DNA of 64,000 nucleotides, taken from positions 1 to 64,000 of the forward strand of contig NZ_BCUY01000002.1 in the NCBI RefSeq assembly GCF_001591465.1, read 5' to 3'. Positions 7,962 through 16,772 of the stretch are shown in pieces; the first letter of the stretch is position 1, and each line of letters starts with the position of its first letter. A program made the translations under genes and the position numbers. The stretch comes from Cytobacillus firmus NBRC 15306 (GTDB lineage Bacteria; Bacillota; Bacilli; Bacillales; Cytobacillaceae). Under the pieces are notes generated by a model. That model was not told the origin of the DNA, searched no databases, and was given only the letters and a program-made list of their open reading frames with translations.

Positions 7962-8060
7962 TTTTTAAATAAAATACGCAGTTTGAACCTTCCCATTGAA
8001 AACTGTTATTTTTCTATGCTAGACTAAATAAAACAAACGATCACTGAAGGGGAAAACTAT

Positions 8061-8336
8061 ATGCTTGGTCAAAGGCAAGGAATAATCGTATGGCTTTATT
8101 CTTTAAAGCAGGCAAAAATGTTAAGAAGATTCGGAAATGTCCATTATGTTTCAAAACGGCTCAAATATGTAGTGCTATACTGTGACCTTGCCGATACGGA
8201 AACCATTATGGAGAAGATAAATTCATATTCTTTTGTAAAAAAAGTGGAACCATCCTATAAGCCGTTCCTAAAAACGGAATTTGAAAATTCCAAACCGGAC
8301 AAGGCTAAAGAATATGATTATAAGATGGGGATTTAA
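8061..8336 (+). CDS. ylbG: YlbG family protein (UPF0298)
   Basis: A 91-residue cytosolic protein of the YlbG family, function unknown. The conserved portion is [37 protein letters not shown], followed by [18 protein letters not shown], consistent with a small alpha/beta fold. ATG 8061 follows AAGGGGAA. It has its own terminator. In B. subtilis ylbG is followed by the small RNA gene csfG and then ylbH (rsmD); here two further protein genes lie in between. Confidence 0.85.
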   Translation: MLGQRQGIIVWLYSLKQAKMLRRFGNVHYVSKRLKYVVLYCDLADTETIMEKINSYSFVKKVEPSYKPFLKTEFENSKPDKAKEYDYKMGI

Positions 8337-8370
8337 AAAGGCGTGAGCAAAAGCTCATGCCTTTTTCTCA
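8333..8370. terminator. bidirectional terminator after ylbG
   Basis: aaaaaggcgtgagc pairs with gctcatgccttttt; A and T runs on both sides serve ylbG and the convergent gene ending at 8372. Confidence 0.78.
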
Positions 8371-8371
8371 T

Positions 8372-8785
8372 TTAATGCAAAGGTGCAATAAAATGATTAA
8401 GCCTTAAAATTCCAATCAAATATTGATAATATAATTCCTTTTCATTAAAAATAGCAGAAGGCTTTACTGTCAGCTGAATAATTTCTTTATCCAGCTCTTT
8501 CGCAGCATCCTCGAATAACTCATACCTTTTATTTGGCGCTGACTTTGGATTCGGTATCCCTTCACGGCATATATATAACGGCTGAAATTCTCCCGGGTCT
8601 GTCGGCTTCAATATGACTGCCAGGGATGTCATTTCTTTATTATTGATGCTCGTATGGAATGCGGCCATGTGGGACAGTCGATGTTTGTTCGCCCGCGCAA
8701 TTTCAATTAATTCATAAATATCTGAGTATCCCTCGCCAAGTTCTATAAAACGCTGTATCAAAATAAATACCTCCTTAAAACTCAT
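8372..8785 (-). CDS. conserved protein of unknown function
   Basis: A cytosolic protein of about 137 residues that I cannot assign to a characterised family. The sequence shows mixed alpha/beta character with the recognisable stretches RFIELGEGYSDIYELIEIARANKHRL, TSLAVILKPTDPGEFQPLYICREGIPNP and LYYQYLIGILRLNHFIAPL. Similar proteins occur in other Bacillaceae next to ylbG. I place the start at ATG 8785 because GAAGTG lies at a proper distance; ATG 8794 would overlap that site. It has no operon partner. Confidence 0.65.
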   Translation of the reverse strand: MSFKEVFILIQRFIELGEGYSDIYELIEIARANKHRLSHMAAFHTSINNKEMTSLAVILKPTDPGEFQPLYICREGIPNPKSAPNKRYELFEDAAKELDKEIIQLTVKPSAIFNEKELYYQYLIGILRLNHFIAPLH

Positions 8786-8946
8786 AGCATTCACTTCTTA
8801 AATGCTTTTTGTCCATCCATACTTTATCATTTTCAGGATAAAAATAGAATGGAAAAAAATCATAAAATTTATAAAAATTAATGTGACTGATGACCTTCCC
8901 TTTGGTATTGTTAGGTTAAAAGAAAAATGACTAAGAGGGCATAGCA

Positions 8947-10350
8947 ATGTGGAAGGCATCTTTATTAATTTTTTTAATTTTGTCTGGAGTTATTTCAGGT
9001 ATGCTGCTGTGTCAGTGGCAGGCTTATTCTGAGCGTGCGATTGCCTTGGAGAGTTCCGAGGCGATTACACAGGAAATCACAGTTGAAACGCATCTGAAAG
9101 AACTAAAAATCACTCAAAAGTTATACGGACTCAAGGCCCGAAAAGAATATAGGCTTGATATCCCCGATACTCTATATAAATGGAATTGCAAAAGTGGAAC
9201 GGGAAAAGCCTGTGATTCAGCAGACGAAAGTACTTATACATTTTTTTCTGCTGATGATCGGATGATATTTGAATATACTGTACCGATAAATGAAAAGAAA
9301 AAAGCATTCTTATTAACTGATTGGTTTGTAAAAGTCCACGGAATAAAGGCTGAAGGCTTGTCCATTTCAATTTCGGATTCTTTCAAAAGAGAGGGTTCAT
9401 GGGCTGCGGGAATCAGGCTAAAAGCCCAAAAGAAATTAGATCATATCGATTATTATTATTTCGAGGGCTATGGAAATGTTCCATCACTTTACTGGCAAAA
9501 GGAACCGCTTTTAAAGACAGCTCTAAACAACGCAGATGCATATACAGCAGATATTCGGGCAGCCAGCTTGGATTTTAAGAAACTGAATGACATCGGAAAT
9601 TTTCCATTTATGTCGATTATCCTTACACATCGCTATCCTGAATATACGGATGAAACTATCCTGATTGCTTCTCCACACATTAAAGTCGACCAGCTGGAAA
9701 AAAAGCTTATAGCTTTGCAGTTTTACAGAAAGTTTTCAGATGACTCTCCTGACTGGATTATTGATGCTTTCACAGCAGGCTTATTGGATTTAAAACCCGG
9801 CTCAACGAAAGGAAGCATAGCCCTGAAGGAATTGCAAGGGGAGTTGACCGAACATGAACTTAAAGAATTTCTTATAACTGTATTCCAGGCGGATTCTCTG
9901 AATGCAGAAAAGCTGGACAAGCTTTTAGGCAATGCTAAAGGTTTGCACACACAATTTTTCACGATGAATATCAAAAACGAAGCACCGCTTGTCCCGCTGT
10001 ATTTTCAGGAAGAAAAAAAGTTATTGGTGTCTGGTGCTGAGAAGGCGAGCATTAATTTAGTATATAGGGATGGGAAGATCTTTCTTCCATTTACAGCCGC
10101 GATGCAGGCATTAGGATATGAAGTCAAGATCCTATCCGGCGAGGAAACAATGCTTGTGTCAAAAGGGAATAACAGTTATCGGTTTTATTTGAATAAAAAT
10201 GTTTTTATCTATAATGAAGAAGACTATGGATTGCTTATAAATCCATTAACCAGGCAAAACGGAACTGTATGGATGGAAATCCAATGGTTTAAAGCACTTT
10301 TCGGAGTGGCTGCTGAAGAAAGAGAAGGCGGGATTCACCTTACGCCCTAA
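8947..10350 (+). CDS. exported protein with copper-amine-oxidase-N-like domain
   Basis: A 467-residue protein with an N-terminal membrane anchor or signal peptide (residues 4-22). The central 350 residues have no motif I recognise and contain two cysteines close together (WNCKSGTGKACDS), which could form a disulfide outside the cell. The C-terminal 80 residues (GKIFLPFTAAMQALGYEVKI ... GTVWMEIQWFKALFGVA) have the paired-strand repeat of the Cu_amine_oxidN1 stalk domain, which in Firmicutes is found on many cell-surface proteins and does not imply an oxidase. A start at ATG 8947 follows AAGAGGG. No close characterised homologue comes to mind. Confidence 0.7.
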   Translation: MWKASLLIFLILSGVISGMLLCQWQAYSERAIALESSEAITQEITVETHLKELKITQKLYGLKARKEYRLDIPDTLYKWNCKSGTGKACDSADESTYTFFSADDRMIFEYTVPINEKKKAFLLTDWFVKVHGIKAEGLSISISDSFKREGSWAAGIRLKAQKKLDHIDYYYFEGYGNVPSLYWQKEPLLKTALNNADAYTADIRAASLDFKKLNDIGNFPFMSIILTHRYPEYTDETILIASPHIKVDQLEKKLIALQFYRKFSDDSPDWIIDAFTAGLLDLKPGSTKGSIALKELQGELTEHELKEFLITVFQADSLNAEKLDKLLGNAKGLHTQFFTMNIKNEAPLVPLYFQEEKKLLVSGAEKASINLVYRDGKIFLPFTAAMQALGYEVKILSGEETMLVSKGNNSYRFYLNKNVFIYNEEDYGLLINPLTRQNGTVWMEIQWFKALFGVAAEEREGGIHLTP

Positions 10351-10369
10351 CAGGACTTAATGAATTACA

Positions 10370-10517
10370 AAATAAAAAGCCCTGCAGTTAACTGCAGGGT
10401 CCTTCTATATCCTTTTCAGGATAGAAGGCAAAGGGAGAGGAGAAACCGGAGGAAGAACTTATGGGGAAACGTAAGTCTTCTCCGCGGTTGGCAACAACAT
10501 CCTTGAATAGATGCTGT
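10370..10517 (-). ncRNA. csfG: CsfG-like sporulation small RNA
   Basis: In B. subtilis the forespore-specific small RNA gene csfG lies between ylbG and ylbH (rsmD) and is made under sigma-F and sigma-G. The 354-base gap before rsmD holds a matching minus-strand unit. A sigma-F-like promoter at 10524-10552 predicts a start near 10517. The transcript would be about 150 nt, contain several unpaired pyrimidine-rich stretches (TTTCCCC, CTTCCTCC, TTTCTCCTCTCCC) able to pair with Shine-Dalgarno sequences, a bulged hairpin at 10401-10428, and a perfect terminator stem at 10380-10399 with TTTTTATTTT. Position, promoter and terminator are seen; identity with csfG is inferred from synteny. Targets are unknown. 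Confidence 0.7.
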
Positions 10518-10523
10518 TAATTA

Positions 10524-10552
10524 CATTATTTCCACAATTCTCATGGATATAC
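10524..10552 (-). promoter_or_regulatory. sigma-F-like forespore promoter
   Basis: On the minus strand GTATA (10552-10548) is followed after 14 bases by GGAAATAATG (10533-10524). This fits the sigma-F pattern GYWTA and GGnRAnAMTW at all but the last position. It points at the csfG-like RNA. Confidence 0.6.
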
Positions 10553-10588
10553 ACTTCATACTATATTTTTTTCCAGCTGATGATTTCG

Positions 10589-10621
10589 CTTACAATTTGC
10601 CGGTTGGCTACAAATTGTAAG
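10589..10621. repeat. perfect 11-bp inverted repeat upstream of rsmD, possible operator
   Basis: CTTACAATTTG (10589-10599) and CAAATTGTAAG (10611-10621) are perfect complements with 11 bases between them, so the half-site centres lie 22 bp or about two helical turns apart. No T run follows on either strand, which argues against a terminator. The right arm lies in the spacer of a possible sigma-A promoter for rsmD (TTGGCT 10604-10609, TAGGAT 10628-10633). Confidence 0.6.
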
Positions 10622-10704
10622 ATATGGTAGGATAGGAGAGAAAAAAACAGTTTTCCAATTCGACAGTCTGGAAAATTGAAATATTGCAGGTTAGTGGTGA
10701 TCGT

Positions 10705-11259
10705 ATGCGAGTGGTATCGGGAACTAGAAAAGGGAAGATATTAAAAGCTGTTCCGGGCAGCTCAACCCGTCCGACTACTGATAAAGTAAAAGAAGCTATT
10801 TTTAATATAATAGGGCCTTATTTTGACGGTGGCCAAGGGCTTGATCTATTTGCTGGCAGCGGCGGCCTTGGCATTGAAGCTCTGAGCAGAGGAGCGGACA
10901 AGGTTATTTTTGTGGATAGGGACGGAAAGGCCATTCAGACCATTCATGAAAATATTCGGAATTGCGATTTTGAAGAAAAGGCGGAAATATATCGAAATGA
11001 TGCGGATCGAGCACTCAAGGCAATTTTAAAAAGAGATCTGGCTTTTGATTATATATTTCTCGATCCGCCATACCGCAAGCAGCAGCTGCTTAAGCTTCTC
11101 AAGGTAATTGATGAGAATAATCTGCTTTCGGAACAGGGAACAATTCTATGCGAACATGAGTCAGATGTGGAGCTGCCTGAAAATGTTGGAAGACTGGTTC
11201 AGCAAAAACATGAAAATTACGGGATAATTTCAATCTCTATCTACAGCTTGGCTGAATAA
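10705..11259 (+). CDS. rsmD: 16S rRNA (guanine966-N2)-methyltransferase RsmD
   Basis: RsmD methylates a guanine of 16S rRNA (G966 in E. coli numbering) using S-adenosylmethionine. The 184-residue protein shows the SAM-binding motif DLFAGSGGLGIEALSRGA at about residues 46-63 and the catalytic DPPY at about 121-124, in the usual family length. It starts MRVVSGTRKG; the upstream in-frame start at 10684 has no proper ribosome binding site, while GTGGTGAT precedes ATG 10705. coaD follows after 59 bases and the pair is an operon in most Bacillaceae. It equals B. subtilis YlbH. Confidence 0.93.
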   Translation: MRVVSGTRKGKILKAVPGSSTRPTTDKVKEAIFNIIGPYFDGGQGLDLFAGSGGLGIEALSRGADKVIFVDRDGKAIQTIHENIRNCDFEEKAEIYRNDADRALKAILKRDLAFDYIFLDPPYRKQQLLKLLKVIDENNLLSEQGTILCEHESDVELPENVGRLVQQKHENYGIISISIYSLAE

Positions 11260-11297
11260 TACATACTAGGAATGCTAATGGAAAAAATACATAATAA

Positions 11298-11798
<501 letters not shown>

Positions 11799-11842
11799 AA
11801 ATGAATCAGCGGGGTCCTTACACGCAGATTGTATGGTGTTTA

Positions 11843-11876
11843 ACAAAACGGGTGCCTGATAGGTACCCGTTTTGAT
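11843..11876. terminator. bidirectional terminator between coaD and ylbJ
   Basis: aaaacgggt pairs with acccgtttt around an 11-base loop, with A/T runs on both sides for the two convergent genes. Confidence 0.75.
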
Positions 11877-11877
11877 T

Positions 11878-13095
11878 TTACTTCCTATCTAAACGCCTGG
11901 CGAGCATTAAAGTATAAACAGAAAGTGCAAGTATAGTAATAAGCGGTCCCGAAGAGACGATTCCATCCATTAATTTACCGAGAAACGAGTATTTTTCAAA
12001 GAATCCGACCGGAATGGCATTGGATGGCTGCTCCGTATTGTAATAGCGTTCATAAATTGGCTGCCAAAGAATGAATGTATAAAAGGCAGCCGCAAAACCA
12101 TGAACAATTCTTGCGAAGAAGAAAGGCTTGAAATTAATATCAGTTTGTGCAAGGATGCTCGCCACCTGAGCCTGCACGCTGAATCCGCTGAAAGCGAGTA
12201 CGAAACTGACAATAATGACCTGATGCATTAATGTTGCCTGCTGAACCTGGCTCGTCATCTGGCTGCCAAGTGTTATTTCAAACAAGCCTGAAATGAACGG
12301 GATGCTTAATTCAGTTGGCAGGCTGAATATTGACAATACGGCTTCTAAGCCTTTAGCTAGGAATGCTGTGATCCCAATGTGAAATAGGAGTTTGTTAATA
12401 ACTGAGAATAAAATGATAAATCCGCCGATCATTAGAAGTGTTTGGATGGATGACATGACTGCATCTCCAAGAAGCTTGCCAATCGGGCGATTATCCTTTA
12501 TTCTTGTCCGATGAAGAGCTGATAAGGCAGCCCGCAAAGATGGCTTTGACGTCCTTACACCATGGGATGGCTGCTTGGGTTTCTTTCCATAGAACCTCAT
12601 TAATAAACCGACGGTAATATTGCCGAGATAATGTGCCAGGGCCAATATCACCCCAAGCTTGGCGTTATTAAAAAAACCAACCGATACTGCACCGAATATA
12701 AACAAAGGATTTGAACAATTAGTAAAGGAAACCAGGCGCTCTGCTTCTGTTTTTGAGAGCTGTCCTTCCTGCCGCAATCTTGCAGTCAGTTTTGCTCCGG
12801 CCGGATAGCCTGAAGCCATCCCCATTGCCCAAACAAACCCGCCAACTCCAGGTACTCTGAATAAAGGCCTCATCAAAGGTTCAAGGAGTACTCCAATGAA
12901 TTTAACTACACCAAAGCCGATCAGCATTTCTGATACTATGAAGAAGGGCAGCAATGAAGGGAAGACGATTTCCCACCACATATCTAATCCCCTTATGGAT
13001 GCATCAACCGATTCCTGGGGAAATGAAATTAGTGCGATGGCCATTAAGGTTACAGAGAGTGCAAGAGTAACCGTTTTTAATTTGGAACGAAACAC
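11878..13095 (-). CDS. ylbJ: sporulation integral membrane protein YlbJ
   Basis: A polytopic membrane protein of 405 residues with nucleoside-recognition (Gate) domains, including the conserved GGFVWAMGMASGYPAGAKL and the SFTNCSNPLFIFGAVSVGFF segments. In B. subtilis ylbJ is a sigma-E gene needed for normal spore formation; the transported solute is unknown. I place the start at GTG 13095 because GAGGGAGG lies seven bases upstream. An open frame extends 61 codons further to 13278, but that extension has no ribosome binding site and reads unlike protein. It faces coaD and diverges from ylbK. Confidence 0.88.
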   Translation of the reverse strand: MFRSKLKTVTLALSVTLMAIALISFPQESVDASIRGLDMWWEIVFPSLLPFFIVSEMLIGFGVVKFIGVLLEPLMRPLFRVPGVGGFVWAMGMASGYPAGAKLTARLRQEGQLSKTEAERLVSFTNCSNPLFIFGAVSVGFFNNAKLGVILALAHYLGNITVGLLMRFYGKKPKQPSHGVRTSKPSLRAALSALHRTRIKDNRPIGKLLGDAVMSSIQTLLMIGGFIILFSVINKLLFHIGITAFLAKGLEAVLSIFSLPTELSIPFISGLFEITLGSQMTSQVQQATLMHQVIIVSFVLAFSGFSVQAQVASILAQTDINFKPFFFARIVHGFAAAFYTFILWQPIYERYYNTEQPSNAIPVGFFEKYSFLGKLMDGIVSSGPLITILALSVYTLMLARRLDRK

Positions 13096-13424
13096 GGACA
13101 AGCCTCCCTCAAGTTGTACTGACTGTGAAATGAATTTAAACAATGGTAAAATAAAAAAGCATTTGCATCTATATTTTTCTCCGGCCTTTTCATTTTTTTT
13201 CCTGATTCCGGAACAAAGGTTTACAGTGATTATGCCTGTGCTGTCAAGTCTTGTCCCCATATAACTCAATATACTCATAGAACTTTAAAATAGACCATAG
13301 AATTAGGTACAGGCCTATGTGAATTTTCACCTGAAAATTTTTTATTGTATGCTTCTTTTGGAAATAAAAAGAATAGAATAAGCATAAGTTCGAATCGGCC
13401 ATTGGCTTATAAGGGGGGAGTCTT
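13096..13424. other. divergent ylbJ-ylbK intergenic region
   Basis: This 329-base gap is AT-rich and must hold the promoters of both divergent genes. I see an isolated pair tccgg (13181) and ccgga (13208) and a TAGAAT at about 13374, but no promoter with both elements well placed, no RNA motif and no credible small gene. Confidence 0.4.
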
Positions 13425-14216
13425 TTGCAGCGTCCGAAAATAGGTTTGGCACTTGGTTCGGGAGGAGCTCGGGGATTCGCCCACCTGGGTGCTATCAAGG
13501 TCTTGAAGGAAGCAGGCATACCGATTGATTACATTGCCGGCAGCAGCATGGGTGCCATGGTTGGCTGCTTTTATGGGGCGGGGCTGGATGTGGATCGTTT
13601 ATATAAGCTTTCCAAAGCATTTAAAAGGAAATATTATTTAGATTTTACAGTGCCTAAAATGGGTTTTGTGGCAGGGAAACGAGTAAAGGAACTCATCCGT
13701 ATATTTACTCATGGAAAAAACCTCGAGGACCTCGATATTCCTGTCAATGTTGTAGCCACGGATTTAATGACTGGCGAAAAAATTGTTTTTAAAAGCGGCC
13801 CCATTTCTGATGCAGTTAGGGCAAGCATATCCATCCCGGGTATATTTGTGCCTGAAAAATTAAATGGCCGGCTTTTAGTGGACGGAGGAGTAGTGGACAG
13901 GGTTCCTGTGTCAGTAGTTAAGGAAATGGGAGCTGATATCATCATCGCTATCGATGTTTCACATGTTAAGACAAATGCGGAAATCACCTCAATCTATGAC
14001 GTAATCATGCAAAGTCTGGATATCATGCAGTTGGAGCTTGTCAGCCACCGGGAAATTGCTTCTGATTTTATGATCAGGCCCAGGGTGGAAATGTATAGCT
14101 CCCGCGCCTTTACAAATATTGAAGAAATCATCAAAATTGGCGAAGAGGAAGCAAAAAAGCATATTGACAGTATTCATCATTACATAACTAAATGGAAGGA
14201 GCATCCTGATTCATGA
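13425..14216 (+). CDS. ylbK: patatin-like phospholipase family protein YlbK
   Basis: A 263-residue cytosolic serine hydrolase of the patatin/RssA family. The oxyanion motif GSGGARGFAHLG is at residues 11-22, the nucleophile elbow GSSMG at about 39-43 (Ser 41), and the catalytic Asp in DGGVVDRVP at about 155. The family cleaves acyl esters; the physiological lipid substrate of YlbK is not known. TTG 13425 follows AAGGGGGGAG. The last four bases overlap the start of ylbL, so the two genes are translationally coupled, as in B. subtilis. Confidence 0.9.
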   Translation: MQRPKIGLALGSGGARGFAHLGAIKVLKEAGIPIDYIAGSSMGAMVGCFYGAGLDVDRLYKLSKAFKRKYYLDFTVPKMGFVAGKRVKELIRIFTHGKNLEDLDIPVNVVATDLMTGEKIVFKSGPISDAVRASISIPGIFVPEKLNGRLLVDGGVVDRVPVSVVKEMGADIIIAIDVSHVKTNAEITSIYDVIMQSLDIMQLELVSHREIASDFMIRPRVEMYSSRAFTNIEEIIKIGEEEAKKHIDSIHHYITKWKEHPDS

Positions 14217-15223
14217 GAAGCAAATTTTATACCCGTTCCTTCTTGATTTTGGCAGTTATCCTTGTGGCAAGTTCGTTTTATTATCTGCCTTATTATGTAT
14301 CAAAGCCAGGTATGGCAAAAGAACTTGAACCGATTATTGAGGTGGAAAACGGCTATGAAGAACAAGGAAGCTTCATGCTGACGACCGTAAGAATGGGCCG
14401 GGCGAATATATATGCATATATGGCAGCAAAATTAAGCAAGTATCAGGAACTATATCCTGTGGAAGAAATACGGGCCGAAAATGAAACAGATGAAGAGTAT
14501 AATGTACGGCAGCTTCATATGATGGCAACTTCCAAACTGGCTGCTATTGAAACGGCCTATAAAAAAGCCGGCCTGCCCATTGATTATCATTATAATGGCG
14601 TATATGTCCTTAATGTGCTGCCTGATATGCCCGCTGACGGCAAACTTCAGGCAGGTGACCGCATCTTTAAAGTGGACGGCAGGGAGTTCAAATCCTCTGA
14701 TGAATTTATCAGCGCGGTCTCCAATAAGCAGGAGGGCAGTGAAATAACACTAACTTTTGAACGACAGGATAAAACGATGGAAACCTCGATTCCTTTAAAA
14801 ACACTTGAGGAAACAGGAAAGCCTGGCGTGGGGATCACTCTCGTTGACGACAAAGAAATAGAGGTCGAACCGGCTGTGAATATTGACAGTGAAGAAATTG
14901 GCGGCCCATCTGCTGGACTGATGTTTTCTCTTGAAATATACAATCAGCTAATAAAAGAAGATTTGACGGGAGGCTATAAAATAGCCGGTACCGGAACAAT
15001 CAATTCCGAAGGGACAGTCGGGAGAATAGGCGGGATCGAGCAAAAAATAGTAGCAGCAGACAAAGCGGGAGCGGATATATTCCTTGCGCCTAACGAAAAT
15101 GGAGCAAAAGACTCCAATTACAAAGCAGCTGCTGCAACAGCCAGGGATATCAAGACCGATATGAAAATCGTTCCGGTGGATACCTTTGATGATGCAGTGG
15201 AATATTTAAGAAACCTGGATTAA
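14213..15223 (+). CDS. ddcP: membrane-anchored PDZ-Lon protease YlbL (DdcP)
   Basis: A 336-residue protease. Residues 8-24 anchor it in the membrane, a PDZ domain follows (NGVYVLNVLPDMPADGKLQAGD) and the C-terminal domain is a Lon-type (S16) protease with the Ser in GGPSAGLMF (about residue 230) and the Lys in GGIEQKIVAADKAGAD (about residue 272). In B. subtilis DdcP (YlbL) acts in recovery from the DNA damage checkpoint by degrading the division inhibitor YneA. It overlaps ylbK by the ATGA and is followed by a strong terminator. Confidence 0.9.
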   Translation: MRSKFYTRSFLILAVILVASSFYYLPYYVSKPGMAKELEPIIEVENGYEEQGSFMLTTVRMGRANIYAYMAAKLSKYQELYPVEEIRAENETDEEYNVRQLHMMATSKLAAIETAYKKAGLPIDYHYNGVYVLNVLPDMPADGKLQAGDRIFKVDGREFKSSDEFISAVSNKQEGSEITLTFERQDKTMETSIPLKTLEETGKPGVGITLVDDKEIEVEPAVNIDSEEIGGPSAGLMFSLEIYNQLIKEDLTGGYKIAGTGTINSEGTVGRIGGIEQKIVAADKAGADIFLAPNENGAKDSNYKAAAATARDIKTDMKIVPVDTFDDAVEYLRNLD

Positions 15224-15241
15224 AAACTTGCACCCTGCAGC

Positions 15242-15286
15242 AAAAAGCCAGCGGCAATCGAGAAATGCCGCTGGCTTTTCTTTTTT
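15242..15286 (+). terminator. terminator after ylbL
   Basis: aaaagccagcggca pairs with tgccgctggctttt, a 14-bp stem, followed by CTTTTTT. Confidence 0.85.
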
Positions 15287-15328
15287 ATCTTCAGCTATTC
15301 GTCTTGAAAAGAGAAGACACATCAGAAT

Positions 15329-16543
15329 TTAGTCAGCCATAATGGGAGGCTGGTTAAATTCCTGCTGCATAAGATTTCGTTCCTCAGGAGCATTTATGCC
15401 CATTGCATATACCCGGGAGGCTTTGATATCCAAATGCAGCTGTTGTGCAGCATGTGATGAGATTCTTGATATCAGCGGAAGCTTTAAGTCAGACTTATGC
15501 ATGTTTAAATACTTCCTGCCATTCTTCGACATCCCCAAAAGGCGAAGATACTCCGCTTTTAATGGTTTATTGGGCATCTCTGTTTTTTCTGTATTTGTAA
15601 GGATATGTACACAAGCCCGCTGAAGTCTTGTCCATGTGTACCTCTTTGTTTTAATTTTTTCCATGAACTGCTGAAAGCTTTCTGCCTGAATTGCTGCTGA
15701 TAAAAATCTATGCTCCAGGCCTTCTTCCATTTCATAAATGCATCTTAACTTTTCCGGCTGAAGATGAACCAGGCGGAATTTTAAAAATGGCCAGTATTGT
15801 TCCCATTGATGAAACGCACCAATCTCTTTTTTATATTGAAGTAAACCCTGATATGTAGTTTCCGGAACATATTGGCGAATGCCTTCAATCTCTCCATTCG
15901 CGGTAAAAAGTGCTTTTCTTATGCTTGTCGCACTTGCTATAGATTCTGAAGAAAATTGTTCGTCATGATATCCTGCGCTTTTTCTTGCAACTGTATAAAG
16001 CTGCATAGATGAATTTAGCCTGCGGGCTGACTTTAAATATTGAAAGCCAAGAATGTTATTTGGTTTTGAAAGGTCAACCAATTCATCTTCAGGGTTCAGA
16101 TCAAGGAATGCCATGGATGCTGCTTTTGGATAGCTGACCCCCGCATCCAGGTGCACTCTGATCCTTTCCTGGTAGGCAGCATGATGTTTTCCGAGAAATG
16201 ACAGCGTTTGGTGAAAGCTTTCTATATTGCCGGATTCACTCCCGAAGCATAAGCTGCTGCAGCCGGCAGCTTCGAGAATGGATACTGCTCCGTTTGCGAA
16301 AATATCTGCCTGCTGAACAGCAAACTGGTAAGGAAGTTCAAATACAATATCTGCACCCGCCTTTAGTGCCATTTCAGCTCGTTTCCATTTTGAAACTAAC
16401 GCAGGTTCTCCTCGCTGCAGAAAGTTGCCGCTCATGACCGCAATAATGGTTTCTGCACCTGAAATATTTTTGGCCTGCTCCAAATGGAAGGCATGGCCAT
16501 TATGAAAAGGATTATATTCGACAATTACACCTGTTGCATTCAT
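15329..16543 (-). CDS. tmcAL: tRNA(Met) cytidine acetate ligase TmcAL (YlbM)
   Basis: TmcAL makes N4-acetylcytidine at the wobble position of elongator tRNA-Met from acetate and ATP. The 404-residue protein starts MNATGVIVEYNPFHNGHAFHL, where NPFHNGH is the nucleotidyltransferase-like HxGH motif, and carries VMSGNFLQRGEPALVSKW and the GADIVFELP motif of the family. The start ATG 16543 follows GAGGAG; the frame extends to 16648 without a ribosome binding site. It is transcribed against ylbL and diverges from ylbN, as in B. subtilis. Confidence 0.93.
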   Translation of the reverse strand: MNATGVIVEYNPFHNGHAFHLEQAKNISGAETIIAVMSGNFLQRGEPALVSKWKRAEMALKAGADIVFELPYQFAVQQADIFANGAVSILEAAGCSSLCFGSESGNIESFHQTLSFLGKHHAAYQERIRVHLDAGVSYPKAASMAFLDLNPEDELVDLSKPNNILGFQYLKSARRLNSSMQLYTVARKSAGYHDEQFSSESIASATSIRKALFTANGEIEGIRQYVPETTYQGLLQYKKEIGAFHQWEQYWPFLKFRLVHLQPEKLRCIYEMEEGLEHRFLSAAIQAESFQQFMEKIKTKRYTWTRLQRACVHILTNTEKTEMPNKPLKAEYLRLLGMSKNGRKYLNMHKSDLKLPLISRISSHAAQQLHLDIKASRVYAMGINAPEERNLMQQEFNQPPIMAD

Positions 16544-16772
16544 ATTGACATACTCCTCGAAAAGGTTTAAAAAGATATGTATTGGAAAAAGTATTAAAAG
16601 AAAAGCGGAAGCGCCTTGCCCATTAAACAAATTCTTTAATTCCCGCAAAAATACTTTTTACTAAAGAAGCCTTCAATAGTATGATAATAGCTACATTATA
16701 GTGTAAAGAAAAAATATTGACAAATAATTATAGGAAGGCTATAATTACCTTTGTTGCCTTGGGGTGATTCGT

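Noticed and set aside
10461-10520. A 19-codon ORF on the plus strand with a GGAGG before its ATG
   Set aside because: It lies antisense to the csfG-like RNA; its ribosome binding site is the complement of the RNA's CTTCCTCC loop. No coding signal can be judged at this length.
13096-13278. 61-codon N-terminal extension of ylbJ
   Set aside because: No ribosome binding site at the upstream start; the Cys/Lys-rich extension is unlike YlbJ, and GAGGGAGG points to GTG 13095.
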